64,000 bases of DNA, from assembly GCA_001998905.1 (NCBI GenBank), contig MLAA01000005.1, forward strand, positions 94,030 to 158,029, read 5' to 3'. Within the stretch, counting starts at the first letter, position 1. Each line of letters opens with the position of its first letter. Positions 7,805 to 18,773 of this stretch are shown here, one piece after another. The notes under the pieces were generated by a model. That model was not told the origin of the DNA, made no database searches, and saw only the letters and a list, made by a program, of their open reading frames with translations. The translations under genes and the position numbers were made by a program. Source of the DNA: Rodentibacter caecimuris (GTDB lineage: Bacteria > Pseudomonadota > Gammaproteobacteria > Enterobacterales > Pasteurellaceae).

Positions 7805-8914
7805 ATGATTATCGGTTGTCCGAAAGAAATTAAAGTTCAGGAGTATCGTGTTGGTCTCACTCCAGCGAATGTTCAATCTTATGTTGAAGCAGGCCATACA
7901 GTATATATTGAACATAATGCGGGGACAGAAATTGGATTTACAGATGACGCTTACCAAGCAGCAGGAGCTATACTGACAGATAAATCCACATTATTCGCTA
8001 GGAGCGAGATGATTATTAAAGTGAAAGAACCGATTGAATGTGAATATAACTACTTCCGAGAAAATCAAATCCTTTATACCTACCTCCACCTTGCTGCAGA
8101 CAAATCCCTTACCAATATGTTACTCGAACGCAAAGTTCAATCTATTGCATATGAAACTATTAGAACACCAAGCGGTTTACCTTGCTTGGCACCGATGAGT
8201 GCTATTGCAGGTCGGCTGGCAACACTGGAAGCAGCAAAATTCATTCAAAAAACATTTGGTGGTACTGGAGTATTGCTAAGTGGTACAGCAGGAACACCAA
8301 AAGCAAAAGTTGTTATTTTGGGTGCTGGCGTAGTGGGGCTTAATGCTGCACAAATTGCAATGGGGATTGGCGCAGATGTAACAATTTTAGATATTAATAC
8401 TGCCCGTCTTGCTTATATCGATCAAATTTTCGGTATGCAGATTAAGACATTAACAAGTTCTCGGGGGAATATTTTAAGTCTATTACCAGATGCTGATGTT
8501 ATTATCGGAGCGGTATTAATTCCTGGCGCGAAAGCTCCGCACTTATTGCGTAAGACCGATCTCAAATTAATGAAGAAAGGTGCGGTATTGGTTGATGTGG
8601 CGATTGATCAAGGCGGTTGTTTTGAAACCTCGAAAGCGACGACTCATAACGATCCTATTTATGAACTTGATGGTGTTATTCACTATTGTGTCGCCAATAT
8701 GCCAGGCTGTGTCGCTCGCACCTCAACTCTAGGTTTAACCGATTCTACATTGGAATTCGGATTAAAAATTGCAGCGTTAGGCGTAAAAGATGCTTGCTTA
8801 TCCGATCCCGCCTTATTGCAAGGGCTTAACACTTATAATGGGAAATGTACGTTTAAAGGTGTAAGTGATGCCTTTGATCTTGAATATACCGAGCCGCAGC
8901 TCGCGTTAAAGTAA
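7805..8914 (+). CDS. ald: Alanine dehydrogenase
   Basis: A 369-residue NAD-dependent enzyme that interconverts L-alanine and pyruvate plus ammonia. The N-terminus MIIGCPKEIK and the lobe with NRVGLTP-like EYRVGLTP are family hallmarks. The NAD-binding Rossmann motif is VILGAGVVGLNAA (near 170-182). AGGAGG directly precedes the ATG at good spacing. The downstream neighbour is a sodium symporter, which suggests a unit that imports and oxidises alanine or a related amino acid as carbon and nitrogen source. A CRP-like site upstream agrees with catabolic control. Confidence 0.93.
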   Translation: MIIGCPKEIKVQEYRVGLTPANVQSYVEAGHTVYIEHNAGTEIGFTDDAYQAAGAILTDKSTLFARSEMIIKVKEPIECEYNYFRENQILYTYLHLAADKSLTNMLLERKVQSIAYETIRTPSGLPCLAPMSAIAGRLATLEAAKFIQKTFGGTGVLLSGTAGTPKAKVVILGAGVVGLNAAQIAMGIGADVTILDINTARLAYIDQIFGMQIKTLTSSRGNILSLLPDADVIIGAVLIPGAKAPHLLRKTDLKLMKKGAVLVDVAIDQGGCFETSKATTHNDPIYELDGVIHYCVANMPGCVARTSTLGLTDSTLEFGLKIAALGVKDACLSDPALLQGLNTYNGKCTFKGVSDAFDLEYTEPQLALK

Positions 8915-8946
8915 AATCAAATTTAGTTGTATTGATTATGGAATAC

Positions 8947-8969
8947 CTCCTTGTTCAAAGAACAAGGAG
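8947..8969 (+). other. Perfect hairpin between ald and the symporter gene
   Basis: CTCCTTGTTC (8947-8956) and GAACAAGGAG (8960-8969) form a 10-base perfect stem with a 3-base loop. No T tract follows, so it may be an RNA-processing or mRNA-stability element that sets the ratio of the two products rather than a full terminator. Confidence 0.55.
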
Positions 8970-9004
8970 AGTGTCGGCTATCATATAAAATATGAGGTAT
9001 AACG

Positions 9005-10357
9005 ATGAATACAAATAAAAAAATAAGGCAATCTTGGTCAAGTCAGTTGACCTATGTATTGACCGTCGCCGGAGCCACAATTGGTTTTGGAGCAACTTGG
9101 CGCTTTCCTTATCTTGTGGGAGAAAATGGAGGCGGCGCTTATGTACTTTTATTTTGTATCGCAATGATTGTGATCGGCATTCCTATGATTTTAGTAGAAA
9201 ATGTCATTGGTCGTCGTATGCAAGTTAATTCTATTGATGCTTTCTCTGGTGAAGTGAACGGTAAAAAAATTCATCCTGGATGGAAAATTTTAGGTTATAT
9301 GGGATTACTTGGTTCTTTTGGCATCCTTGCCTATTATATGGTTATTGGTGGGTGGGTATTAACTTATATTGGCAGTTTAATTAGTGGCAATCTTGATCTT
9401 TCACAGCCTGTAACTCACGAGTTAACTGCACGTTTTTATCAAGAACATATCCAAAATGCGCCTATTTCTATTTTATTTTATACCGGGTTATTTGTTAGTG
9501 TGAATTATTTCATTTTAGCTAAAGGTATTAAAGCTGGGATTGAGCGGTCGGTGAAATTATTAATGCCGATGCTATTTATCTTCTTGATTATTATGATTAT
9601 TCGTAATGTTACGTTACCTTCCGCTTTGGAAGGGATTAAGTTTTATCTTATACCTGATTTCTCGAAAATTACTAAAGAGCTATTTATCTTTGTTCTAGGG
9701 CAAGTGTTTTTTGCTTTAAGCTTAGGATTTGGCGTATTAATTACATTATCTAGTTATTTATCAAAACAGGAGAACTTAGTGAAAACGGCGATAATTACAG
9801 GAAGTATTAATACGTTAATTGCTTTAGCCGCAGGTTTTATGATTTTCCCTTCGTTATTTACTTTTAATGTTCCGCCAAATTCTGGGCCAACCTTAGTATT
9901 CCAGAGTTTACCGATTGTTTTTTCTCATATGTGGATGGGAACGTTGTTTGCAACGATTTTCTTTGCGTTACTGATTACTGCTGCATTGACAACATCAATT
10001 ACCATTTACGAAGTTCTGATCACTGCGTTACAGGAGAAAACCAATCTTTCTCGTAAACAATCAATCGCACTGGTTTTAGGCAGTATTTTTGTGGCGGGTA
10101 ATATTCCGTCTGTTTTAGGGGATAATTTATGGCGTGATGTTACTTTTATCGGACGTAGTATTTTCGATGCATTTGATTACATTAGCGGCAATATTTTATT
10201 TATTTTAACCGCACTAGGCAGTGCAATCTTTGTTGGTTACGTTTTGAAAGATGAGGCGAAAAATGAGTTAAATGCGGGGGAAAGATTCACAAATATCTGG
10301 TTTTACTATGTAAAATTTGTTATTCCTTTTGTGATTTTAGTGATCTTTTTTAATTAA
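9005..10357 (+). CDS. Sodium-dependent amino-acid symporter (NSS family)
   Basis: A 450-residue membrane protein of the neurotransmitter:sodium symporter family with about 11-12 segments. The N-terminal run GATIGFGATWRFPYLVGENG is the family signature around the sodium and substrate site in helix 1. It takes up an amino acid with sodium. Substrate specificity cannot be read from sequence, but the position 90 bases after ald makes alanine a reasonable guess. AGGTATAACG precedes the ATG. It is probably co-transcribed with ald, with the hairpin at 8947-8969 in between. Confidence 0.85.
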   Translation: MNTNKKIRQSWSSQLTYVLTVAGATIGFGATWRFPYLVGENGGGAYVLLFCIAMIVIGIPMILVENVIGRRMQVNSIDAFSGEVNGKKIHPGWKILGYMGLLGSFGILAYYMVIGGWVLTYIGSLISGNLDLSQPVTHELTARFYQEHIQNAPISILFYTGLFVSVNYFILAKGIKAGIERSVKLLMPMLFIFLIIMIIRNVTLPSALEGIKFYLIPDFSKITKELFIFVLGQVFFALSLGFGVLITLSSYLSKQENLVKTAIITGSINTLIALAAGFMIFPSLFTFNVPPNSGPTLVFQSLPIVFSHMWMGTLFATIFFALLITAALTTSITIYEVLITALQEKTNLSRKQSIALVLGSIFVAGNIPSVLGDNLWRDVTFIGRSIFDAFDYISGNILFILTALGSAIFVGYVLKDEAKNELNAGERFTNIWFYYVKFVIPFVILVIFFN

Positions 10358-10363
10358 TTTTAG

Positions 10364-10389
10364 CGAATAAACGCTTAGGTATTCGTTTT
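10364..10389 (+). terminator. Weak terminator after the symporter gene
   Basis: CGAATA pairs with TATTCG across a 10-base loop and is followed by TTTT. The short stem makes this a modest prediction. Confidence 0.4.
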
Positions 10390-10429
10390 GTGAATTTTCC
10401 GTATCATAATGAAAACACAGTAAAAATTG

Positions 10430-10438
10430 ACCGCACTT
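10430..10438 (-). repeat. DNA-uptake sequence
   Basis: Exact ACCGCACTT in the symporter-aspA convergent region, eight bases before a small hairpin. Confidence 0.85.
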
Positions 10439-10445
10439 TATTTCC

Positions 10446-10464
10446 AGCCAAAATATTGGCTTTT
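10446..10464 (+). terminator. Small terminator-like hairpin
   Basis: AGCCAA (10446-10451) and TTGGCT (10456-10461) with a 4-base loop and TTTT after it. It is the second candidate terminator for the symporter gene. Confidence 0.45.
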
Positions 10465-10633
10465 AAGGAAGCAGGGATAAAAGCGTAGTTAATTATTTCG
10501 TTGTAATGTGGCAAGTGTATAAAACTGGAATTTGATGATAGACAAGATGTTATTCTGGTTTCATATTATACGAAAATGATTTTTGTCTGGAATATAAGGG
10601 GTTGGTTATAATTAAATTCAACTATTTTAATAT

Positions 10634-10662
10634 AGTTAGGGCGCCATTATGGCGCTCTAACT
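10634..10662 (-). terminator. Terminator of aspA
   Basis: A 12-base stem, AGTTAGGGCGCC with GGCGCTCTAACT (one G-T pair), and a 5-base loop. It lies 40 bases past the aspA stop between convergent genes and may act on both strands. Confidence 0.7.
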
Positions 10663-10701
10663 AATCTTATATTTTTTGTATTGTTCAAGGTAGTTACCGA
10701 A

Positions 10702-12120
10702 TTATTTATTTAATTTTGCTTTATAAGTCGGATTCATTAAGTTTTCTACAGAAAGAATATCATCTAATTGTTCTTCTGTGAGCAATCCTCTTTCTAATAC
10801 GACTTCGCGCACACTTTTACCGGTTTGAGCACAGATTTTGCCCACAATATCACCGTTATGATGTCCTATGAATGGATTTAAGTAAGTTACAATACCGATA
10901 GAATTAAATACATAATTTTCACAGATTTCTTTGTTTACCGTAATTCCGTCGATACACTTGTCGCGTAGATTTACACAAGCATTGGATAAGATTTCAATAC
11001 TTTCAAACATAGCTTGACCTATCACAGGCTCCATTACGTTTAATTGTAATTGTCCGGCTTCTGATGCAAACGTAATAGTTGTATCATTTCCAATGACTTT
11101 AAAGCAGACTTGGTTAACGACTTCTGGTACAACCGGGTTGACTTTTGCTGGCATAATAGATGATCCTGCTTGTAGTTCCGGTAGATTGATTTCGTTCAAT
11201 CCAGCACGAGGTCCAGAAGATAGTAGTCGTAAGTCATTACAAACTTTCGATAATTTTACTGCTGTGCGTTTTAATGCCCCATGGACCATAACATAAGCCC
11301 CGCAATCGGAAGTTGCTTCAATTAAATTCGGCGCCAATACACAAGGTAAACCGGACACTTCGGATAAATATTTCACTGCTAATTCAGAGTAACCTTGCGG
11401 GGTGTTTAAGCCTGTACCGATAGCAGTAGCGCCTAAATTTACTTCTAATAGCAGTTCTGCCGTACGTTTTAAATTTCGGACTTCCTCATCCAGTAATACG
11501 GAGAAGGCTTGGAATTCTTGTCCGACAGTCATTGGTACAGCATCTTGTAGCTGCGTACGTCCCATTTTTAAGATATTGGCAAATTCTTTCGCTTTATTTT
11601 CAAACCCTTGTTGTAGATAAAGCACTTTTGCCACTAATTGCATAATGCTGTTATATACGGCAATACGAAATCCTGTCGGGTAGGCATCATTAGTAGACTG
11701 GCTAGCATTCACATGATCCATTGGGTCAAGATATTGATATTCACCTTTTTTATGCCCCATAATTTCTAATGCGAGGTTTGCTACAACCTCATTAGTATTC
11801 ATATTCACAGACGTTCCGGCACCGCCTTGATAGACATCGGAGGGAAACTGATCCATGCATTTACCGTCCGTTAAAATCGCATCACAAGCTTTGACAATAG
11901 CAGTGGAAATTTTAGTAGGAATAGCGCCTAGTTCTCCGTTGGCTAGTGCAGTCGCTTTTTTAACCATTACCATTCCTCGTACAAATTCCGGCACATCGGA
12001 AATTGTTACCTTAGAAATGTTAAAATTTTCGACCGCTCTTAGGGTATGGATGCCCCAATATGCATCAACTGGTACTTCACGTTCACCTAATAAATCTACC
12101 TCTTTTCTAAATGTTGTCAT
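10702..12120 (-). CDS. aspA: Aspartate ammonia-lyase (aspartase)
   Basis: A 472-residue tetrameric lyase that converts L-aspartate to fumarate and ammonia, feeding fumarate respiration in anaerobic growth. The fumarase/aspartase signature [11 protein letters not shown], which carries the catalytic serine loop, is present, and the N-terminus [14 protein letters not shown] is aspartase-like. The start at 12120 is chosen because GAGGTG lies 6 bases before that ATG. The ATG at 12126 directly abuts the same ribosome site, and longer starts would encode an unlikely leader. The length equals the Haemophilus enzyme. It is divergent from groES, and a CRP-like site lies at 12181-12202. Confidence 0.95.
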   Translation of the reverse strand: MTTFRKEVDLLGEREVPVDAYWGIHTLRAVENFNISKVTISDVPEFVRGMVMVKKATALANGELGAIPTKISTAIVKACDAILTDGKCMDQFPSDVYQGGAGTSVNMNTNEVVANLALEIMGHKKGEYQYLDPMDHVNASQSTNDAYPTGFRIAVYNSIMQLVAKVLYLQQGFENKAKEFANILKMGRTQLQDAVPMTVGQEFQAFSVLLDEEVRNLKRTAELLLEVNLGATAIGTGLNTPQGYSELAVKYLSEVSGLPCVLAPNLIEATSDCGAYVMVHGALKRTAVKLSKVCNDLRLLSSGPRAGLNEINLPELQAGSSIMPAKVNPVVPEVVNQVCFKVIGNDTTITFASEAGQLQLNVMEPVIGQAMFESIEILSNACVNLRDKCIDGITVNKEICENYVFNSIGIVTYLNPFIGHHNGDIVGKICAQTGKSVREVVLERGLLTEEQLDDILSVENLMNPTYKAKLNK

Positions 12121-12180
12121 ATTCATCACCTCGTATCGTTGGTTAATTTGGGCGCTATTATAGAAATTAGAGAATAAAAT

Positions 12181-12202
12181 AAAATTGATGAAGATCACAT
12201 TT
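12181..12202 (-). promoter_or_regulatory. CRP-like site upstream of aspA
   Basis: Read on the minus strand, AAATGTGATCT gives a perfect left half of the CRP consensus, followed by TCATCAATTTT as a weaker right half (8 of 10 core positions). It ends about 60 bases before the aspA start. Aspartase is CRP-controlled in E. coli. Confidence 0.5.
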
Positions 12203-12275
12203 CTCTGATCTCAATTAAGAGATATTTTCATTATTCGGATTAGTTTTTTTAGGGCAAAAAATTTATTTTTTATCC

Positions 12276-12304
12276 CTTGAAAGTAAAGATATACACACTA
12301 TATT
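12276..12304 (+). promoter_or_regulatory. Possible heat-shock (sigma-32) promoter of groESL
   Basis: CTTGAAA (12276-12282) is the sigma-32 -35 element. About 13 bases later ACACTATAT could be a degenerate -10. There is no CIRCE repeat. The -10 match is poor, so this rests mainly on the -35 element and position. Confidence 0.45.
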
Positions 12305-12345
12305 AGAGAAGCTTTTTAATTTTTAACTAGAATAAGGAAATGACA

Positions 12346-12636
12346 ATGAATATTCGTCCATTACATGATCGTGTAATCATTAAGCGTGAAGAAGTTGAGA
12401 CTAAATCTGCAGGCGGTATCGTTTTAACCGGTTCTGCGGCAACTAAATCAACTCGGGCAAAAGTGCTTGCGGTTGGAAAAGGTCGTATCTTAGAGAACGG
12501 TAGTGTACAACCCTTAGATGTAAAAGTGGGCGATACCGTTATTTTTAACGAAGGTTATGGTGTTAAAACAGAGAAAATTGACGGTGAGGAAGTACTGATT
12601 GTTTCTGAATCGGATATTTTGGCTATCGTTGAATAA
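12346..12636 (+). CDS. groS: Co-chaperonin GroES
   Basis: A 96-residue Hsp10 that caps the GroEL cavity as a heptamer. The start [10 protein letters not shown] at 12346 is preferred over the ATG two codons earlier because AAGGA is at better spacing. The mobile loop ([16 protein letters not shown], about residues 16-31) that docks onto GroEL is present. groEL follows after 75 bases in the same operon. Confidence 0.97.
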   Translation: MNIRPLHDRVIIKREEVETKSAGGIVLTGSAATKSTRAKVLAVGKGRILENGSVQPLDVKVGDTVIFNEGYGVKTEKIDGEEVLIVSESDILAIVE

Positions 12637-12708
12637 ACGGTTAAATAATCAATGTGTGGTAAAAATGACCGCGCTTTTAATGTAAATAAACAAATAAATA
12701 AGGAATAA

Positions 12709-14355
<1,647 letters not shown>

Positions 14356-14390
14356 TTTCCCCCTACTGACTCAATCGTTAAGAGAAAAGT

Positions 14391-14430
14391 GCGGTCGATT
14401 TTGGAAAGGTTTTCAATCGGCCGCTTTTTT
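14391..14430 (+). terminator. Terminator of groESL, overlapping an uptake sequence
   Basis: GCGGTCGATT (14391-14400) pairs with AATCGGCCGC (14415-14424), followed by six T. The left arm overlaps the uptake signal AAGTGCGGT at 14387-14395. Confidence 0.85.
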
Positions 14431-14536
14431 GTTGCCTAGTATTTTTTATATAGTGTACAGAATTAGTTGGATGATTAAGTGTAAAAGTATATGTCCGGTA
14501 ATTTATGGTTTGGATACTTCAAGTATATTTAGTCAT

Positions 14537-14592
14537 AAAAAATCTACTCCTTACTTAGTGGGAATGGTAACTTCAATTTTAGGGAGTAGATT
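14537..14592 (-). terminator. Terminator of lipA with a long loop
   Basis: On the minus strand TCTACTCC and GGAGTAGA form an 8-base perfect stem around a loop of about 32 bases and run into TTTTTT. It lies shortly after the lipA stop. Confidence 0.6.
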
Positions 14593-14612
14593 ATTACAAC
14601 GAGTTTTACTAT

Positions 14613-15575
14613 TTATTTCACTAATCCACCGCTAGCTTGTAAATCAGCATGATAGGAAGAGCGTACAAATGGACCACAAGCAGCGTGTTCAAATCCCATT
14701 TTATTAGCATTCTCTCTAAATTGATCAAATTCTTCTGGCGGAACATAACGGGCGACCGGTAAGTGGTGGCGACTCGGCTGTAAATATTGTCCTAATGTCA
14801 ACATGGTTACCCCATTTTCCCGTAAATCTTGCATTACATCGAGAATCTCTTCATTTGTTTCTCCTAATCCTACCATGAGACCAGATTTTGTTGGAATGTG
14901 AGGAAACATTGCTTTAAATTCGCGTAATAATTTCAGAGACCATTGATAATCAGCACCGGGACGGATTTCTTTATATAAGCGAGGAACATTCTCTAAATTG
15001 TGATTAAAAACATCAGGCGGATTTTCCTTCAATTTTTCCAATGCCAATTCAATACGTCCACGGAAATCTGGCACTAATATTTCGATCTTGATATGTGGAT
15101 TTAAGGCTCTGATTTCCTTTACACATTCAGCAAAATGCCCAGCTCCACGATCAGGCAAATCATCACGATCTACAGAAGTTATCACAACATATCTTAATTT
15201 CATATCTTGAATTGTTTCCGCTAATTTACGTGGTTCTTCCTGATCTAGCGGCAACGGTTTACCATGTGCTACATCGCAGAAAGGACAACGGCGAGTACAA
15301 ATTGCTCCCATAATCATAAAAGTTGCTGTACCGTGGTTAAAGCATTCGTGTAGATTTGGACAAGAGGCTTCTTCACAGACAGAATGTAATCCATGACGAC
15401 GCATACCATTTTTAATGCTTTCAATTTTAGCAGAATTAGCAGGAAGTTTGATTTTCATCCATTCTGGTTTTTTTAATAATTCCTGATTGGGATCAATATT
15501 TTTTACTGGAATAATTGAGGTTTTAGCGGCATCACGGTATTTTACGCCGCGTTCCATTTTAAAAGGCGTAGCCAT
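14613..15575 (-). CDS. lipA: Lipoyl synthase
   Basis: A 320-residue radical-SAM enzyme that inserts two sulfur atoms into octanoyl groups on carrier proteins such as E2 of pyruvate dehydrogenase. The auxiliary cluster cysteines are C67, C72 and C78 ([13 protein letters not shown]). The SAM cluster motif CTRRCPFC places C93, C97 and C100. The C-terminal RSSYHAD supplies the serine ligand of the auxiliary cluster. It follows lipB on the same strand after about 53 bases. Confidence 0.97.
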   Translation of the reverse strand: MATPFKMERGVKYRDAAKTSIIPVKNIDPNQELLKKPEWMKIKLPANSAKIESIKNGMRRHGLHSVCEEASCPNLHECFNHGTATFMIMGAICTRRCPFCDVAHGKPLPLDQEEPRKLAETIQDMKLRYVVITSVDRDDLPDRGAGHFAECVKEIRALNPHIKIEILVPDFRGRIELALEKLKENPPDVFNHNLENVPRLYKEIRPGADYQWSLKLLREFKAMFPHIPTKSGLMVGLGETNEEILDVMQDLRENGVTMLTLGQYLQPSRHHLPVARYVPPEEFDQFRENANKMGFEHAACGPFVRSSYHADLQASGGLVK

Positions 15576-15628
15576 ATTTGTTTCCTAAATAAATATACTA
15601 AACGACAAAGGTTAATAAATGTTGCTTG

Positions 15629-16270
15629 TTAAATAGTTGTTACATTATAGCCTAAGAGCTGACTAAAATGCCGGATTAATTGATTTGAGATTTTGCCAAA
15701 ATCAATTTCTGATGGCTTAATAAAATCTCTCAGTTGACACATTTGTAAGCCGGCATAGCCACAAGGGTTAATATAATTAAAAGGGGTGAGATCCATATCA
15801 ATGTTTAGTGCCAATCCGTGAAATGAGCATCCTTTACGAATCCGCAGACCGAGCGAGCAAATTTTTTTACCCTCGATATAAACACCGGGAGCATCGGGCT
15901 TGGCGTAGGCAGTAATATGATAATCTGCTAAGGTAGCTATGACGCATTGTTCCAGTGCAGTAACTAATTTACGAACATTTAGCTCTTGATGGCGTTTAAT
16001 ATCAATGAGAACATACATAATTTGCTGTCCTAAAGCATGATAAGTAATTTGTCCTCCTCGATCTGATTGTACGACAGGGATATTACTTTGTTGTAATAAA
16101 TGCTCGGGCTTACCTGCTTGACCTTGGGTAAAAACAGAAGGATGTTGTACTAACCAAATCTCATCAAGTGTGCTGGTATCGCGTAGGTTGGTAAAATCCT
16201 GCATTTTCTGAAAAGTTTGGAGATAATCTTGTTCGCCGAGTCGACGAACAATCAGTGTTGGTTTATCCAT
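15629..16270 (-). CDS. lipB: Octanoyl-ACP:protein transferase
   Basis: A 213-residue enzyme that transfers octanoate from acyl-carrier protein to lipoyl domains, the step before LipA. The catalytic Lys lies in the [12 protein letters not shown] segment and the catalytic Cys in NPCGYAGLQ. The ATG directly follows the ybeD stop codon with no gap, which indicates translational coupling. Confidence 0.95.
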   Translation of the reverse strand: MDKPTLIVRRLGEQDYLQTFQKMQDFTNLRDTSTLDEIWLVQHPSVFTQGQAGKPEHLLQQSNIPVVQSDRGGQITYHALGQQIMYVLIDIKRHQELNVRKLVTALEQCVIATLADYHITAYAKPDAPGVYIEGKKICSLGLRIRKGCSFHGLALNIDMDLTPFNYINPCGYAGLQMCQLRDFIKPSEIDFGKISNQLIRHFSQLLGYNVTTI

Positions 16271-16549
16271 TTAGATCACCATTTTTACGCCTTCAACTTT
16301 GGCTAACTCTTTATAAAGCGTTTCAACTTGTTCAAAGTTTTCTGCAATAATATCAATAGACACAGAGGTATATGTTCCTTTACTGCTCAGTGTTTCACGA
16401 GGCGTATAATCGCCTTTAATATATTTTTGTACGACTTTCACTAAATCATCGGATAGATCTTTCCGGTTGATGCCAGCGATTTTGAAAGTCATTGTCGTGG
16501 GGAATTCCATTAATTCTTTTAGCTTGGCATAATCGTTTTCTGTTGTCAT
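16271..16549 (-). CDS. ybeD: YbeD/UPF0250 family protein
   Basis: A 92-residue small cytosolic protein with a ferredoxin-like alpha-beta fold typical of the DUF493 family. Its biochemical role is not settled, although it is conserved beside lipB in gammaproteobacteria. The residues MEFPTTMTFKIAG near the N-terminus are characteristic. It is the first gene of the ybeD-lipB-lipA unit and is separated from dacA by a terminator-like hairpin. Confidence 0.92.
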   Translation of the reverse strand: MTTENDYAKLKELMEFPTTMTFKIAGINRKDLSDDLVKVVQKYIKGDYTPRETLSSKGTYTSVSIDIIAENFEQVETLYKELAKVEGVKMVI

Positions 16550-16579
16550 ATTTTATTCCTAATTCGTAAGTTAGACGAT

Positions 16580-16608
16580 TAAAGGGCGAACATCGGTCGG
16601 TTCGCCCT
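16580..16608 (-). terminator. Terminator of dacA
   Basis: AGGGCGAAC (16583-16591) and GTTCGCCCT (16600-16608) form a 9-base perfect stem with an 8-base loop. On the minus strand it is followed by a short TTTAAT. It separates dacA from ybeD. Confidence 0.65.
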
Positions 16609-16655
16609 GAATCTGAAATCAAAATGGAGAAAGTGCGGATACTTTTAAAGGCATT

Positions 16656-17843
16656 TTATGAAAATAATCCTTTTATTGTTAGCACAATCCAATCCCAAAT
16701 TTTAGTGAAAATACTGCCTTCTTTGATTTCTTGCATAACTTGTAGATCAACATTAGCAATATCTTTTCCATCTAATTGGTAAATCACTTTACCTACAACT
16801 TGACCTTTTACTAAAGGTGCTTGTAAGGTTTTTTCACTGAGTTCATAACGGGCTTTTAGATCTGCTTGTCTGCCTTTAGGGACGGTGATAAAGCTATCTT
16901 TTAGCACCCCGAGTGGCGCTTTCCCTGTATCACCATAGTAAACAGTTTGCTCTGAAATAGTTTTACCGGCTTCAAAAGTTTTTAAGGTTTCAAAGTTTGC
17001 AAATCCCCACTGAAGTAGCTTTTTACTTTCTATTTCACGCCCTTTATAGGTAGGTACACCCATTACTACGGAAATTAGCCGCATATTGTTCGAATTGATC
17101 GCAGATGCAACGAGATTATAACCGGCTTTACTAGTATGGCCTGTTTTTAAGCCATCAACATGAAGCGTTTTATCCCATAATAATCCGTTACGATTAGGTT
17201 GTTTAATTTTATTGAAAGTGAAATCTTTCTCTGCATAAATAGCATATTCTTGTGGTAAATCACGGATTATATGTGAGCCGATAATTGCCATATCTCGAGC
17301 GGAGGAATATTGATTAGGATCATCTAAGCCATGTGGTGTAGTGAAATTTGTATTCTTTAAGCCAAATTGTTGAGTATATTTGTTCATTACATCAACAAAG
17401 TTTGCAACACTGCCGGAGACATGTTCTGCGAGCGCAATACTGGCATCATTGCCTGATACAATAATCACGCCGCGATTAAGATCCGCAACGGATACTTGTT
17501 GGTTAAGATTGAGAAACATTTTGGAGGAATCAGGGAAATTTCTTCCCCATGCACTTTCTCCGATGGTTACCATATCGCTATTATTAATTTTTCCTTGACG
17601 TAATGCATCTCCAACAACATAACTCGTCATCATTTTTGTTAATGAAGCAGGATATTGGCGAGCGTCAGGATTTAATGAAGCAAGGACTGCACCGGAATTG
17701 TAATCCATAAGAATATAAGTTTGCGCATTTAATTCCGGTTGAGCGATATTGTATTGAATATCGTTGGCAAAGATTGACATCGGCAATACCATTATTCCCG
17801 ATAAAAGCGCGATTTTTGTTTTATTTAATGAACGTTTAAACAT
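16656..17843 (-). CDS. dacA: D-alanyl-D-alanine carboxypeptidase (PBP5)
   Basis: A 395-residue periplasmic low-mass penicillin-binding protein that trims the terminal D-Ala from peptidoglycan pentapeptides and so limits cross-linking. It has a signal peptide ending near SIFAN. The catalytic motifs are SLTK (67-70), SGN in VIVSGNDAS, and KTG in LKTGHTSKAG. The C-terminus has a beta domain and an amphipathic membrane anchor. It follows rlpA in the shape-gene cluster after 17 bases. Confidence 0.95.
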   Translation of the reverse strand: MFKRSLNKTKIALLSGIMVLPMSIFANDIQYNIAQPELNAQTYILMDYNSGAVLASLNPDARQYPASLTKMMTSYVVGDALRQGKINNSDMVTIGESAWGRNFPDSSKMFLNLNQQVSVADLNRGVIIVSGNDASIALAEHVSGSVANFVDVMNKYTQQFGLKNTNFTTPHGLDDPNQYSSARDMAIIGSHIIRDLPQEYAIYAEKDFTFNKIKQPNRNGLLWDKTLHVDGLKTGHTSKAGYNLVASAINSNNMRLISVVMGVPTYKGREIESKKLLQWGFANFETLKTFEAGKTISEQTVYYGDTGKAPLGVLKDSFITVPKGRQADLKARYELSEKTLQAPLVKGQVVGKVIYQLDGKDIANVDLQVMQEIKEGSIFTKIWDWIVLTIKGLFS

Positions 17844-17859
17844 AAGATTTCCTATACGA

Positions 17860-18726
17860 CTATTTGTAGGTGTAAATAATTAAGGGGTGATGTTGTCCCA
17901 GTTTTTGTAGTTGAGATTTTAGATTATTTACTGACGACTTATTATTAAATGGTCCCCAATAAATATCATATTTCGATCCATTTTTAACTATTTCGATATT
18001 TTTACTTTGTGCTGAAAAATGTCTGATTATTTGTTGTGCTTGTTGTTTTGAACTAAAGTTAAGCATTTTTATTTTATAGATTTCTCTATTATCCGAATTT
18101 TGACGCCCTTGTTCAATGATTAGACGATCGGCTGCTGCTTGATTTTGTGCGGTTTTTGCTAAGGTTTTTGTACCACTACCCGAAATTTTTCCGTTACGGG
18201 AAACTTGTAACGCTTCAACTTTCACTTTCCCTATACCACGTTGAATCAATCCTATCTCTTTTGCTGCGGCATAAGAAAGGTCAATAATCCGTTTTTGACT
18301 AAAAGGCCCTCGATCATTAATTCGAACAATGACTTTACGGTTATTGCGTAAATTAGTTACCAATGCATAAGAATTAAGCGGTAGTGTTTTATGTGCCGCA
18401 GTATATAGTGAGGAACGGTAGATTTCACCGTTTGCAGTACGTCTTCCATTAAATTTTTGGTGATAATAACTAGCAATACCTTCTTTATTGTAATATTTTG
18501 CTGATTGATGACTGTGAGAGGTGTAAGTTACGCCTTTTACCGTATAACTAGATTGAGTGCCACTCATTGGGCGATGGCTTAGTTTTGCTCCCTTGATATC
18601 GTATTGTTTATTGCTTTCGGCAAATAATGGCATTGAAAATAGGGCTGATATAAGTAAAAGTGCGCTCAAAAAAAACGGAGTTTTGGTTGTTGTCATTAAC
18701 TTGGATTGCCTCTTTTGTATTGTCAT
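17860..18726 (-). CDS. rlpA: Septal-ring lytic transglycosylase RlpA
   Basis: A 288-residue exported protein with a signal peptide, a double-psi beta-barrel domain (about 80-165, with GIASYYHQKFNGRRTANGE and RINDRGPF) and a C-terminal SPOR domain (about 210-288) that binds denuded septal glycan. There is no lipobox cysteine, unlike E. coli RlpA, so it may be soluble in the periplasm. The start at 18726 has AAGAGA upstream. A second ATG ten codons later would give a shorter signal peptide. Confidence 0.9.
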   Translation of the reverse strand: MTIQKRQSKLMTTTKTPFFLSALLLISALFSMPLFAESNKQYDIKGAKLSHRPMSGTQSSYTVKGVTYTSHSHQSAKYYNKEGIASYYHQKFNGRRTANGEIYRSSLYTAAHKTLPLNSYALVTNLRNNRKVIVRINDRGPFSQKRIIDLSYAAAKEIGLIQRGIGKVKVEALQVSRNGKISGSGTKTLAKTAQNQAAADRLIIEQGRQNSDNREIYKIKMLNFSSKQQAQQIIRHFSAQSKNIEIVKNGSKYDIYWGPFNNKSSVNNLKSQLQKLGQHHPLIIYTYK

Positions 18727-18773
18727 AGACGTTCTCTTTTAAAATTTATAACGTAAGAAAACGGAAATTGGTT

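Larger units (their letters stand above)
10358..10701. other. Convergent intergenic region, symporter gene to aspA
   Basis: 344 bases with three hairpins (10364-10389, 10446-10464, 10634-10662) and one uptake sequence. No gene was found. Confidence 0.6.

Noticed and set aside
12255..12345. CIRCE element for HrcA control of groESL
   Set aside because: No TTAGCACTC-N9-GAGTGCTAA inverted repeat is present. Control by sigma-32 is expected in this lineage.
14429..14635. A 68-codon plus-strand frame after groEL
   Set aside because: It begins inside the groEL terminator, contains the lipA terminator, overlaps lipA and has no ribosome site or recognisable domain.
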